NCBI GenBank assembly: GCA_037962975.1
Contig: CM075673.1
Location: 118,873,001 to 118,937,000, forward strand
Reading direction: 5' to 3'
Origin: Clitoria ternatea
Taxonomy: Eukaryota > Streptophyta > Magnoliopsida > Fabales > Fabaceae
Length of the DNA: 64,000 bases
The number at the start of each line of letters is the position of its first letter. Position 1 is the first letter of the stretch. This document shows positions 11,158 through 22,631 of the stretch, piece by piece. A program made the position numbers and the translations under genes. Below the pieces are notes generated by a model. It had not been told where the DNA came from. It was given only the letters and a program-made list of their open reading frames with translations, and made no database searches.

Positions 11158-11330
11158 TTTATGGCCAAGTCAAGCTGCACCAGATTGTGTTCCCCTTTAA
11201 GCTATTCTACACATTTTATCTTAAGGGTATTAAGGAATTACCCCAAGAGCTTCTTTCCAAGCGTGTTGAGCCCAGCCTAGCTGCTAAGGCATGTGAACCG
11301 CATGCTGTTATTTCTGGATTCACTGACTAA
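11158..11330 (+). pseudogene. AOC: Allene oxide cyclase pseudogene, last exon beyond the insertion
   Basis: Directly after element A the AOC frame resumes with YGQVKLHQIVFPFKLFYTFYL, then KELPQELL and AAKACEPHAVISGFTD, ending at TAA 11328-11330. This is the AOC C-terminus including the last barrel strand. Joined in thought to the part ending at 717, only the 5-bp duplicate is repeated, so the insertion removed nothing. The 3' part alone has no start and no first barrel strands. Confidence 0.88.
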
Positions 11331-11815
11331 GGAATTAGGATGAAGATTTTTTTAGTTTATTTTTTCTATTCATTGTGAACTTAATTAGTTTCTAGAACTT
11401 TGCTACAAAAAATGATACTATTAATTAATTCTGACCACAAACGTGTTATTAGGATTGAAATTTTGTGCAGTTATGGTCAGGATAGTAGGTGGTAAAGTTG
11501 ACGTTGGGTGTGTTTTTTTGCATTGGTTAAGATGGTAAGAATTTAAGGAAGGCATGTGCTTTATGTTATGGTGTAGGTAGCGGTGGCTGGCCATATGTAT
11601 TAAAGGATGTGTTAGCAATTATTGTTTTGCTTACTGATGGTTTATTTTTGTGTAAATTTTCCTAATATTATGATTTTATTTGCCTCGTTGAACTATTTTT
11701 TATAACACACGGTGCTGACAGTCGTTGCCTATAATTAACTAACATATGAAATATGACTATAGCATACTAGTATTAAGGGGTGTTTTGATTTAGGTAGTCT
11801 CTATTTTCATTTTAG
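11331..11815. other. AOC 3' flank, no gene seen
   Basis: AT-rich sequence following the AOC stop, probably its 3' untranslated region and downstream spacer. The ORF at 11421-11618 on the minus strand has no recognisable content. Nothing else is supported. Confidence 0.4.
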
Positions 11816-12048
11816 CACTAACAGCGTTTGCTTGTTGAAAACGCTATAATAAATCATCTATCTATTATAGCATTTCCGCGTTTTTTATAAACGCTGTAAT
11901 AGAACATGGCTATTATGGCATTTCCGTGTTTTTTTATAAACGCTGTAATAGAACATGACTACCTATTATCACACATGGAATAAAAGCATTTAGAAATGCC
12001 GTTAAATGTTATGCAGAAACGCCATAAAAACCCATATTTGTCATAGTG
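11816..12048 (-). mobile_element. CACTA-like DNA transposon remnant
   Basis: The right edge reads, on the minus strand, CACTATGACAAATATGGG, which fits a CACTA (En/Spm) terminal repeat. The next 200 bp repeat words such as AAACGCTGTAATAGAACATG and GGCATTTCC in both orientations, like CACTA subterminal repeats. A possible left end, CACTAACAG, starts at 11816 but matches the right end poorly, and no 3-bp target duplicate was found. It may be a truncated or rearranged non-autonomous copy. Confidence 0.4.
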
Positions 12049-12049
12049 A

Positions 12050-13439
12050 TATTTACATAGACCCTTCACTTCCTAGTTTGTGATTAATGCATATCTACAT
12101 ATCATTACTAAGTTTCACATTTCATTCTCATTATAGACATTACCAATAAGATTATAAATCATTTGTTCAATTACTTCACATCTTACCACAATTCAACATC
12201 AAGGCAAATTTAATCCTAATCCTCACGTCTAATTTCAACCACCATATCAAGTAACATCATAGAGTGCACAACTGACTCTCAAACAATATTACACATGACT
12301 CTCTAGTATCCAAATATTAAAAGGATCGGTCATCAGCTAGGGGTCCCTACCTAGTCCACCGAGCCCTGCTGCTACCCACCTCACCACCAGGTCCTACCTG
12401 ACCACTAGGAGCTTAATTAGGCCATAAACGACCACTAGAGCAAAAACAAGGGGTAATTTATATCGATCTGTTGTCCATACCACACAATATGCATATAAAG
12501 CATTTATAAGTCATCAATATCGCCATTACATCAATATTTCTCATCATCATTTAAATAATTCATCAACATCAAGTCCCGGCATTATAGTCATCACCCTGGG
12601 ACATTTACATAAGCCACTCAGGCCATAATTTCATCAACGCCTCATTATACTTCTCAATTCCTCATTATAATATCTCATGATTTCTCAATTATCAAGAATT
12701 CATCATATCATCTTATCATGTACCACAACATCATCATCATTATCATGTAATACAAAATTACAAAGCAACATTATATTTATTATCTACCTTTCTCATTGTC
12801 ACATCATCATTTCATCTTATTAGTACATGTAATTATGCCATTAGTTTCATCTACATAAGAATTCATTATCAAATTCATACACTCATAATTTCAAATCAAC
12901 ATCATTGAATTCATCATCATACATCCGCATGCACTCCTCATGATTTCATACATTTCTCAAGATATTTCATTACTTTTCACAACATTATCATCACTTATCC
13001 TTTCAATTTATCTTGTCACATCAACATTATAATCATTATCATCTCATAGTATATTCATATTCTTAATATCATATAATCGAGTGTCAATGTCATCATACTC
13101 TTAAAATTTTACATTAATAACTCATTACATCAATTTAATTCTCCTTGAATTTCTCAGATTATCATTATAAGATTATTCCATATCTTTATTCATTATTAAT
13201 TAATATTAAGCTCATTCTAGAATTTCAATTTAGCAATTATCTCCATACACATAATCCACCATCTTATATCATAATTTTTCCAACTACTCATATTCATACG
13301 TTATGACTCATCTCGCCAGTTTTCTTTCTCAACCACGCATCTATATATCTATATGTATACATATTCATAGTCTAGGTCTCGTTCGTTATATTATTCATTT
13401 AATTATCATTTAGTCCCTCATCAGTTAACACATACTTAT
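12050..13439 (-). repeat. Truncated antisense LTR related to G
   Basis: Rich in CATCAT/TTATCAT words. A GC-richer block at 12316-12480 (GGTCATCAGCTAGGGGTCCC, then CCACTAGG and AGGGGTAATTTATA) matches in order, with divergence, the block at 15795-15970 in solo LTR G. Neither LTR terminus is visible: the left side stops at the CACTA-like end and the right at 13440. No coding content. Confidence 0.5.
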
Positions 13440-14298
13440 TGATGGTTCAGAGAACAGACTTAGAAGAGAGGGGTGAATAAGTTTGTTCACTTTTTCAAAC
13501 CAAAAAGTGATATTTAAACGTTTAGAGCGTTATGCAGCGAACCATACTTTTGAAGAGAGGAAGAGCGTGAAACTTTGATTGAGCGAGAGTATTTTTGCCA
13601 GACTTTTACAAACTGTACTACAGACTTGAACAAATGAGAAAAGCTTGTCTTCTTTAGAGATGACTTAGTACATGAAAATATGTAAATAGAGCATGATGCA
13701 TACTAAGTCTGAAAGATAATCAAAGACAATGTGCTCACAGAGGTGATGGATTAATGAGTTGATTGCATGTCTCTGACTTAGGTTGCTATGGCTTCTGGAA
13801 TAGGAATGAGGTGCACATAGCGAGCTTTCTTTTTCTTCAAGGGAAATTCTCAGATCTTTTTTCTTTTCTATGAGCTTTTTGCCATTTCTGATTTTCTTGG
13901 GCTTTTGGTACATTAACATTTTGTATTTGTCCATGTTCTTCTTCTCATTCACACCTTTTGAGTATGTGCCCACTTCATTCTTTTTTTTTTCTCTCATAGT
14001 ATCTTCTTACTTTTTTGACTATGTACCATCTTTCTTCTCTTTTTCTCTCACTCTATATTTCTAGAGAGAAGAGTTGTTATATATGGGTTTTTCTTGAGCA
14101 ATGCTACAAAGGAAAGAGATAATCGTTGGAGGGTCATTGAGAAAGAATACAACCATTGAGAGGTGTTTTGTTCAACGGGCAAGGGCTCTTGGTCAGAGAG
14201 ATACTCGTTCTACACATGAAGCATAGGGCAGAGAGCTTCGAGACTTATGCATACAGAGGCAGAGTAAGATTAGAATAAGCTTCACTAAAAAGGAAAGT
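13440..14298 (+). repeat. Possible Sirevirus (Ty1/copia) LTR, left part
   Basis: Starts TGATGGTTCAGAGAACAGAC and continues GAAGAGAGGGGTGAATAAG, a style typical of Sirevirus LTR starts. Solo LTR G interrupts it at 14299. The continuation at 19229-19944 ends with TTTGATATCAACA. No target duplicate was found, so the ends are uncertain. Part of 13870-14080 is T-rich, giving long meaningless ORFs. Confidence 0.4.
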
Positions 14299-16439
14299 TG
14301 TGACGTCCTTCGTCAATTTACAATTTTTGTTATTCTTTTTATTAAAATTTACGATAAATTTTTCACATTTAAATCATTAAATTACATCATAATTAGGAAA
14401 ATATACCTTTTTATTGAAAAGTCCCAAAATGGTAACTATATAACTCTCTAAAGTCCCCAAAACCATTTAATTTGAAAGGAAACCGAATTCTGGAACAGGG
14501 GGTCTAGCGCTACGCCTAACCTACCCAATTGGCCCGTTTTTGGTCTGATTGCCATGAAACTTCACAGGCTATATGTTTTCCCCATTCCGGATCTGTTGGC
14601 GCCGTCCGCTCGCCAAAATTCTAACACATGCGGCAAGTTATGCGTAAAACACAGTTTAAACCCCTTTGTGCAAAACCCTTGCACCAATCATCCTAAATGG
14701 GTTCCAATTGGCCCAAGGCCAATACATACAGTCCCTAATTATCCTAGAGGATCTATTGACACCTTCCGGGGGTCCCAAAACCCATCGGATCACAAAATCA
14801 CCTATTCGATTCCTTAAATCCACAAGTACCACTTATAGGCATAATTAACTAAATCAACCCATTCCTTAAACTATTAACATACACATCACACACCACATTC
14901 ATGCATTTTAATAGGACCTGCCAATAGCATCCATCATTCATGCATCAATGACTCCATGCCTCAATTTGTCATAATTCGTACATCACATATAATTACTACC
15001 ACCATCATCAATCATCATAGTTGTCATCATCAACAATTAAGTATGAAATCACACTCCACATCTCATTCAAGCATACATATAACACAATACCTGCCCATAT
15101 CATGCAATCACGCATTGGCTCTGTGCCACATAACACACAAACGCAAAGAAGTACTACCGTACTACATCAATATACTTTCAAGCTAACAAGTACCATAATC
15201 CTACATTTTATAAATCAACAAGCAATTATATGCATATATATACATCTCCTCTTCTAGATTCCACATCGCCCTGGCCTCATTTAGCTCTCGCCTCCTCGGT
15301 GTGCACCCATACCTACAAACAGTTACTAAAACCACAATACAGGGGGTGAGTGACTGGAATTAAGAATTAATATAGAAATAACATGACTCATACTAGCATA
15401 ACTTAGCTATCTTCCTAATTTTAATTACCAATCATGATTATTTGCCTTTCATGTCATCTCTTTACTTATCAATTAATTCATTATACCTCCATGATCTTAT
15501 TAGTTACTAAGATCAATGCCAGTGTTAACTCATTTCAATCAATTTCACTCTAGCATACACGCCTAGCTATTCATCCTCTAGGTCATTATCTAATTCTACC
15601 ATACACGGGTTCATATATTACTTAAACCCATTCCTTATATTCATTATCATTGGATGATTCAACATTAAGTATTTCATAGATTTAATAACTCAATCATCAC
15701 ATCATATACCATCATCATAATATATAAATAAGCCAAGGAGTGTAAAACGCAACTGACTCTCACATAGATAACATCACGCTTAGTATCCGGATACTAAAGG
15801 ACTGGCCTTCAGCTAGGAGTCCGACTTGACATCTCGTGAACCTGACTTGGTTCACTAAGCCCGACTTGCCTCTCCACCTCAACCACTGGGTCTGACTTGA
15901 CCACTGGGTAGCTCAACTGGGCATAAAGACCACGGGAGCCAAAAAACGAGGGGTATACATACCGTTGGCCATCCCATACCATATAATCACATATCACATA
16001 GCATAAACATGGCATATCAATCAATAATCAGCATACTCAACTGTCAGAAACTGACGTGTGCTCATAACATAGGGCGACCGACTTGTCAAGCCCATCAATG
16101 TAATGCCATCACACATAATCAATCATATACGCCTATTACATCGTCCATATATTATATTAATGCAATCATCAATTCACCACAACTATTGACATTAGCTCAC
16201 TGAATTTACATCCTTATATATAATAAATTAAAACATTATGCTGGTAGACATTATACATACTTATATATATATACACATATCATCGCATCGCAATTACTAA
16301 ATTCCAAAAACAATTAGTATTATAAAACTACCTTTTAACCCCGTATCCTTTTATTCATGTTTTATCATCATTACTTCATTATAGTTTTATCTCTACTACT
16401 TGCTTATCGAGCCGTTCATTATAACTTATAACCTCTCAT

Positions 16440-17946
16440 TGTTAGACCCGAGTATAATGTTGTAAAAACTTGTTAACTTTGTGTTACTGTTGGGTCTTTT
16501 AATTGGTAGGCGCACCAATCGCTTGTAGTTTTCAAAATTTAGATATCGTTCCACTGGGATTGAAAGTCCAATAATTACAGTAATTATTTAGTTACTATGG
16601 TAAATTTATCGAAACCTATTCACAAAAGAATAATTTATATACAATTTATACAATATTCACAAGATTGCATAGCTGATTTTTTTCATGTGATAAAAAGAAA
16701 ATAACAATCTATCTAAAAAGTTGAATTACAATTTAGAATAACTAAGATACTTGAGGATAAAACACAGATAAACAAATTATGTTGGAATTTGGGTCCTAAT
16801 CTAGAATAACAATGGAGGAACTCAAGACATGCATATTTAATCATCAAGTTCATATCATTGCAGCTTAAAATCATTATAACCGATCCCTCGTGATATAAAT
16901 TCTAAGTATTCACTGTAAAGTCCGATCCCTCTGTGAGCTTTCTCAGTAAAAACTTGCATTAAGTCCTAGCCTTATGGCAACAATAATCACCAATTCTATC
17001 CCTAGTTTGTTAAATCAAGTTTTAATAAGGCATGAATAATCATTCTCCCGTTTGACATTCACACTAATAAAACAAGTTTTAATACGCATGAAAATCATTC
17101 TCCCGTTTGACGTTCATACTAACAAAAGATTGAAATACTAACATGCACTTGAATCATAAACATGCAGAGATCGAATTCACAACATCATACTCAATAGACT
17201 AGTTTACCAATTCCAACATAAACAGATCTACACATAGTGAAAGTAAAAACAACACTTACAGTGATTGACATTACAAAGGCGATGGAAACTTCACGGTACA
17301 ACGATCACAATACTAAACAACACTCTCAAGTATCTAGAAAACTATTCTAGAACTACAAACTCACAAAAAAACCACTCAAACACGAGTGTATAAGAGAAGA
17401 AGAAAACTCAGAATGTGAGATGGGATGCTTAGAAGTGTGGAGAATGACCCTATTTATAGGGCTGAGGAAGGATGCTGACGCTATACGTCAGGTCCCTGAC
17501 TCAGCCTCCATTAATCAGCTCGAAGTGGCCATTATTGTATAATTATTTTAATTAATTATGCCTAGATAGATGTGCCTTTGTCCCCCAATTCGGCTTGGAT
17601 ACTTGTGGGTAGTAGAGGGGTCATTGGCTGAGTGCTTGACCACCTATCAGTGGTGTCCACGTAGCTCCTGACGCTACGCGTGGGTGTGACGCGTAGCGTC
17701 AGCATCAAAAGTTCCCATGCTACGCGTGGTGTTGATGCTACACGTCAGCTCTCTAGATCTTCAATTTTTCTCTTTAAATTCTTCACATTTTTACTACAAA
17801 ACTAGAGAAAATTGATCAAGGGTAGATTATTTCCAACAACATCCATTTATTAAATTTAAAACCTAAATTTCTAACAAATTTACCAAATTCTTATTCTTTT
17901 TACAAAATTTTTATTAAAGATTTTATTGTAAATTTAAGGACTAACA
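16440..17946 (-). mobile_element. Solo LTR H, relative of element B LTR
   Basis: It runs from TGTTAGACCC to GGACTAACA, flanked by CTCAT at 16435-16439 and 17947-17951. Its body follows the order of the element B LTR: GCGCACCAATCG, GTTTTCAAAATTTAGATATCG, TCCGATCCCTC, TCTCCCGTTTGAC, TCAAGTATCTAGAAAAC, CCCTATTTATAGGGCTGAG and the CTGACGCTATACGTCAG palindrome. It is clearly diverged from B, especially in the first 80 bp. It is nested in G and so younger than G. Confidence 0.92.
17450..17491 (-). promoter_or_regulatory. Core promoter of solo LTR H with upstream palindrome
   Basis: On the minus strand the palindrome CTGACGTATAGCGTCAG (17475-17491) lies about 16 bp upstream of TATAAATAG (17450-17458). 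The spacing is the same as in element B. Promoter activity is inferred from position and sequence only. Confidence 0.6.
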
Positions 17947-18976
17947 CTCATCTCCCCACCTAGTCTTGTTATCATACTATTATCATTCTGGCGTATTTCG
18001 TCAATTACCAATTTCCCTATCTTCTCATACTTAATATATATACGTGTGTTCATAGATATACCTAGGCCATCTAACTCTCCTTTGATTTCATAACCTATCA
18101 TATCCACTTTTCCTTTGATTACCTGTTCACCTATTTATTTATTTCTTATTCATCATTTCAAGGCTTATAATTTACCCTTACCTCTTCCCTTTCAAGTCTC
18201 TCATTGGCATAATACTAGTATACTACTTAACCATTTAACAATTTACCAGTTATCATGCCTTATTTACTTTAATGATTCTACTTACTTCCATTTCACATAC
18301 TTGACAATTCATCATAAATTATCTCAATTAATTTAAAGTGATTAAAAGCAGCTATAACATACCCTTTTCCTGTACGCCGTTGGCGTCATACATTTCTATA
18401 TTAACCTTAACTCAACACACCCCCTTACCTCGACTCCGACCTTTCCAAGGCTTTTAATCACTTGCTGGGTCCTTTCCTGAATCCTTAAAACTCAAACAAA
18501 TTTAACGAAGCTTTAATAAATTATTATAATTACTAAACCATAATCCATCACCTTAAAACAATCTTGAATCCCTACTTTAGGATGTCGAAGCTTACCCTTT
18601 CTATTTTCGACTCCGCTTCCAATACCCGTAACGTCGATCAATCTCTTGATTCTTGTTTCGGCAACTACAGTCACTGAAGCACATGATTCATTAATACACA
18701 ACCTTCTCTGGCATGCCAAACATGAAACCCAAGCTTCTAAATTCATAGGAACACGAAATCCAAACCCCAAACTCCATTTGTATGATTCAGAGTTGAAGGA
18801 GGAAAAGGGGAAGGAAAGGAGAAACATGAAAATAAAGATCCTTAATGCCTTACCTCACTTCTCCAAGTTCCAAAGCTACCAAAACCATGACTTCCACCCA
18901 GATTAGAGCCAAATCACATGAAGGGAAGAAAGATGGGAGAAGAAGATAGCTCGTGGTTTGTATTTTTTGCATGCCT

Positions 18977-19070
18977 CTATAAAAACTGATCACGACGCTG
19001 ACGCTACGCGTCAGGTCATTAATGTGCACCTGACGCTACGCGTCAATGCCACGCCATGCGTCAAGGTCCC
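18977..19070 (-). promoter_or_regulatory. Palindrome cluster and TATA-like site of LTR G
   Basis: CTGACGCTACGCGTCAG (18998-19014) is a 7-bp inverted repeat around TAC. A second near-copy lies at about 19028-19045 and a decayed one (CACGCCATGCGTCA) just beyond. They sit directly upstream, in the minus-strand sense, of TTTTTATAGAGG. The same 17 bases occupy the same place in unrelated element B. Confidence 0.6.
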
Positions 19071-19228
19071 TGATGCCCATTCCTTAAAACATTCATTTTA
19101 ATGTACCTTAACCTTCTAGAATACCATTTTAAATCATGTATTCACTTAAAAATCCTGTTTCCTTTAATTTTATCTTAATTAAATATTTAATTTACCTTTC
19201 TCAATATTAAATTACCGGGGATGTTACA

Positions 19229-20149
19229 AAAGTCCCCATTTAGAGGTTTTTTGAAATGATAAGGTATAAGTGAAACTGGATGCTTTAAGATGAATCTAGA
19301 TTTGCCTTGCTTGAATACTCTCCTTGTCATAAATAACTTCTTTGCTTTGAAGGAAACTGCTTCAAAGAGTCAACATTCTGAGGACCAAACTAGTGTAGGG
19401 AAAACTTCTAAAATGAATCTAGATCTGGTGATCCATAAGGTGTTGATGATGAGACTCATGAATCAAGAGCAAATCTGTTTAGGTTCTTGCTCGAGATATT
19501 TTATAAGATCTGCAGCAACTATAGCTTGAAGATGTATGAAGATAGAGTCTGGTTATTGAAGAGCTTTGCTTTAAGGAGAGAGACTTTTGCACAGACTGAT
19601 ACAAGAAGCATGGCTCAACAAGTCCGGGTTTGGTGTAAGTCTAGATACGATGCATTTCACTTTAGAGCAAGTTCCTAGACTTTATTTCTTCCACTGATGC
19701 TTCTTTTTTTTTTGATTTGAAGAGTCTTGAAGTAGAGTGACCTTTGACCTTGATTTTCAAAGTCTTCTTTATATTGTAGCTTGTTTAAGAACGATTGTCC
19801 TTTTCACCAGACTTTTGGTTGCATGAGCTCCCCCTTTGTTTTATAGACCAAGCCTTTTATATTCTGAAACACTTAAACAAACTTTCAGATATTAACAGAA
19901 TATGACTTGATTTAAATTAGAATATGTAATGTTTGATATCAACAAATCTAAGATTTCTTCAAAGTCTTCTTGACTCAGCAGGTTAGTATATGTGAAGAAA
20001 GGGAATGGAGAATTGGCACATCCTAGGTTAGGGGGTCTGGATTAGAATTTGTAAGGCTGCGTAACAAAGCATTTACCATACAGTTCTCCCTCCCGGGGAG
20101 GTAAACAATACTTTAAGTGAACGCCTATAATTTTAAAGCCTATTTCTGC
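19229..20149 (+). repeat. Possible Sirevirus LTR, right part, and spacer
   Basis: Continues the sequence broken by G at 14298 (TSD AAAGT). It includes AGCTCCCCCTTTGT and ends near TTTGATATCAACA (19944), compatible with a copia LTR right end. The remaining 200 bp up to the decayed RNase H of element C show nothing recognisable. Short ORFs at 19290-19678 have no family resemblance. Confidence 0.35.
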
Positions 20150-22631
20150 TATTCTAGGGTATTCATGCTCTATGTCGTCAAATCTTTTAGAATTTTTTGA
20201 TCAGTAATTATTTTAAATGAATTGCCAATAAGGTACTATCTCTATTTCTTCATGACTTCAGTGATGGCAAGCATTTCCCAAGAGTAGGCAGAGAGCTGTT
20301 GCTAACAAGGGGATAATGTTTTGTTGAAGAAAGCCAAAGATATCCCTATTGTGAAAGGACCGCGCCCAAGGCAACTACTGATGCATCAGTTTCCATAACG
20401 AAAGAGATTGAGAAATTAGGAAGTGCTAGAGTAAAAAGATTCCACATATGCTATTTTAATTTTGTAAAGGCCAAAAAGGCTTCTGATGACTATGTAAAAT
20501 TATTTGATTTGAGACGATCGATGAAGGGGGCGGCAAGAGTGGCGTAAAAAACGCCTGTAGAACCTAGTGAGGCCCAAAAATCCCCTGAGAGTCATGAGAG
20601 TGTGTAGCTTGACCATTCAACCATGGCCTGAATTTTAGCAGGATCTAGTTAAACGCTTTGAGCACTAATAAGGTGACCTAAATATTCCACCGTAGGGGTA
20701 GCAAAAACGCATTTGGATAATTTAGCAAAGTAAGAGTTTTATGAAAGTAACTACAAAATCAACCTTAAATGGACAACATGATCAGTAAGGTTAATGCTAA
20801 ATATTAAGATGTCATCAAAAAACCACTAACACAAATTGAGATAAATAAAGGTGTAACAACTGAGTCATAGTAGCTTAAAAAGAGAAGGAAGCATTTGTGA
20901 GGCCAAAGGGCATAACCAGAAATTCATAGTGCCTATCAAACGTACGAAAAATAGTCTTGTGAGTGTCTTTTGGAGCCACTTTGATTTGATTGAACCCAGA
21001 ATGAAGATCAATTTTGCAAAAAATGGATGCACAACCTTGCTCATCGAAGAACTCGTCAATTGTAAGAATAGGGAACAACCTTGCTCATTGATGGTCACAA
21101 CATTTAAGGCATGATAGTCCACACAAAGTCATCAAGAACCGTCTTTTTTTCATACCAGTAGAACTAGGGACAAAAAAGGGCTAGTGTTAGGCTTAATAAA
21201 ACCATCCTTAAATAAGTTAGAAATTATGATTGTCATGGCATATTTCTGGGTGTGTGGGTATCTATAGGGCTTAATAATGACGATGGGAGTATTAGGAAGT
21301 AACAGAATATGATGGACATGGTCACAGAATAGGGGAAAGCCTTGGGGTTTAGAAAAAACCATTGAGAATTGGGTCAAGAGATTAATGATGGACTGAGGAA
21401 TATGGGTAGGAAATGTGATGGGATTGTCAAGTATAGGGTCATATGGGTTAGTTCCAAAAGGGATCAAGGTGTAAATGTGAGCTATGGAATTGGTATGGGA
21501 TAGGCGTATCAACTGGTGAAAAGTGGCAGGTTAGGGCGTAGAGGAATCACCAGTAAGGGTAATGAGAGTGGAATCCACAGAAAAAGGTCATACAGGGAAC
21601 AAAGAAATCTAAAGTGATAGGACCCAAAAAGCTAAACTAACCAATCCCTAAAACATAACCAACCAATCCCTGAAACACAATCTGCCCCTTTGATTGGCAA
21701 TAAATAAAATGAAACGTCAAATGTATGGCCCTAAATTTTTAAGGGAGTGTTAGAACAAAAGCCATTACAATAGATATAGGCACCGTTTCCAACCATAACA
21801 GGGAATTATGATATAATGGTAATAGGGAGGGAAAGAAAGTTAGCTAAGCATGGTTGCAACACATTGTGAGAACTTCCTATAACAACCAAAATAGTAACAG
21901 TTCATTAATAGTTCCATGAAATCGGAGGGTTTTAGGAGAGCCAAAGCCAGTAAGTCTAAGTGAGATAGCTAAAAATGGATACTAGAAAGGTCAGAAGGGT
22001 TTGTGTTGATAGAATGAGGGGCTCCTATAATATCGGGTTCATCCTGGCAGTCATCATCCTATAAGAGTAGAAAAAGTTTAGGTTGGCAACAATGACCAAA
22101 AATGTATTTGGAATCACAATTGTAGCATAAACCCTCACCACGACGTTCCTGCATTTGGGCTTGGGTAAGACATTTAATGGGCAATTGGGTTTTTGGGGGT
22201 GGGTAAAAGTCTTGCATTAATATAAGAGGAAGGGATCGTGGATGGTTGGTATGATTGAAGGAAGAGGTAAAGAGGTTTTGAGATTTGGGTCATGAAAAAT
22301 TTGGAGGGGATAAAGTGTCAAGATATTTACTCTCAACCAATTTAGCCTAACCAATGACATGAGAAATGAAATAGGGTTTAAGGATACTTAATTCACATTG
22401 GATTTCTAGTTTTAACCCAGAGAGAAAACAATTAAGTGAAATTTCAGGGGTGAGTCCTACTATTTAGTTGTAAAGGCGTTCAAATACCTGTTGGTAAGAA
22501 GAAAAAATAGAGGTTTGTTTGAGTTTAAAGAATGCAGCCTGATGGTTCTCATAAGATGATGGGCCAAAACGAACCTCTAAAGCATGCATAAAGGCTTCCC
22601 AAGTGGACAGTTGATGATTATTGTGCATCCA
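20150..22631 (-). pseudogene. Element C: decayed gypsy gag-pol, distal part
   Basis: Read on the minus strand from right to left: the rest of gag (MHNNHQLSTWEAFMHAL, 22631-22464), a zinc knuckle like CYNCDSKYIFGHCC (about 22150-22080), then RT at 21512-20865 with FCKIDLHSGFNQIKV and LVMPFGLTNASFSF, and RNase H near 20410-20180 with METDASVVALGAVLSQ. Many stops and shifts interrupt it, and the integrase is not visible. It is an old chromovirus-like Ty3/gypsy copy. Its gag is cut at 22631 by element B, and the missing upstream part lies beyond 31413. No LTRs could be recognised. Confidence 0.75.

Larger units (their letters stand above)
14299..19228 (-). mobile_element. Solo LTR G (Tekay/Del-like), antisense, hosting solo LTR H
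   Basis: Plus-strand start TGTGACGTCC and end GGATGTTACA are the reverse complement of the LTR ends of element A, so G lies on the minus strand. AAAGT at 14294-14298 and 19229-19233 is the 5-bp TSD. Without H it is about 3.4 kb. No internal domain follows, so it is a solo LTR left by recombination between two LTRs. In its own sense it begins at 19228, has palindromes CTGACGCTACGCGTCAG at 18998-19014 and nearby, then a TATA-like TTTTTATAGAGG (18977-18988). Confidence 0.92.

Noticed and set aside
13870..14064. Phe/Ser-rich small membrane protein
   Set aside because: T-rich low-complexity sequence within a probable LTR fragment; no gene context.
18513..18906. Overlapping ORFs of 86-104 codons on both strands in LTR G
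   Set aside because: They lie near the U3 end of a solo LTR and have no recognisable family.
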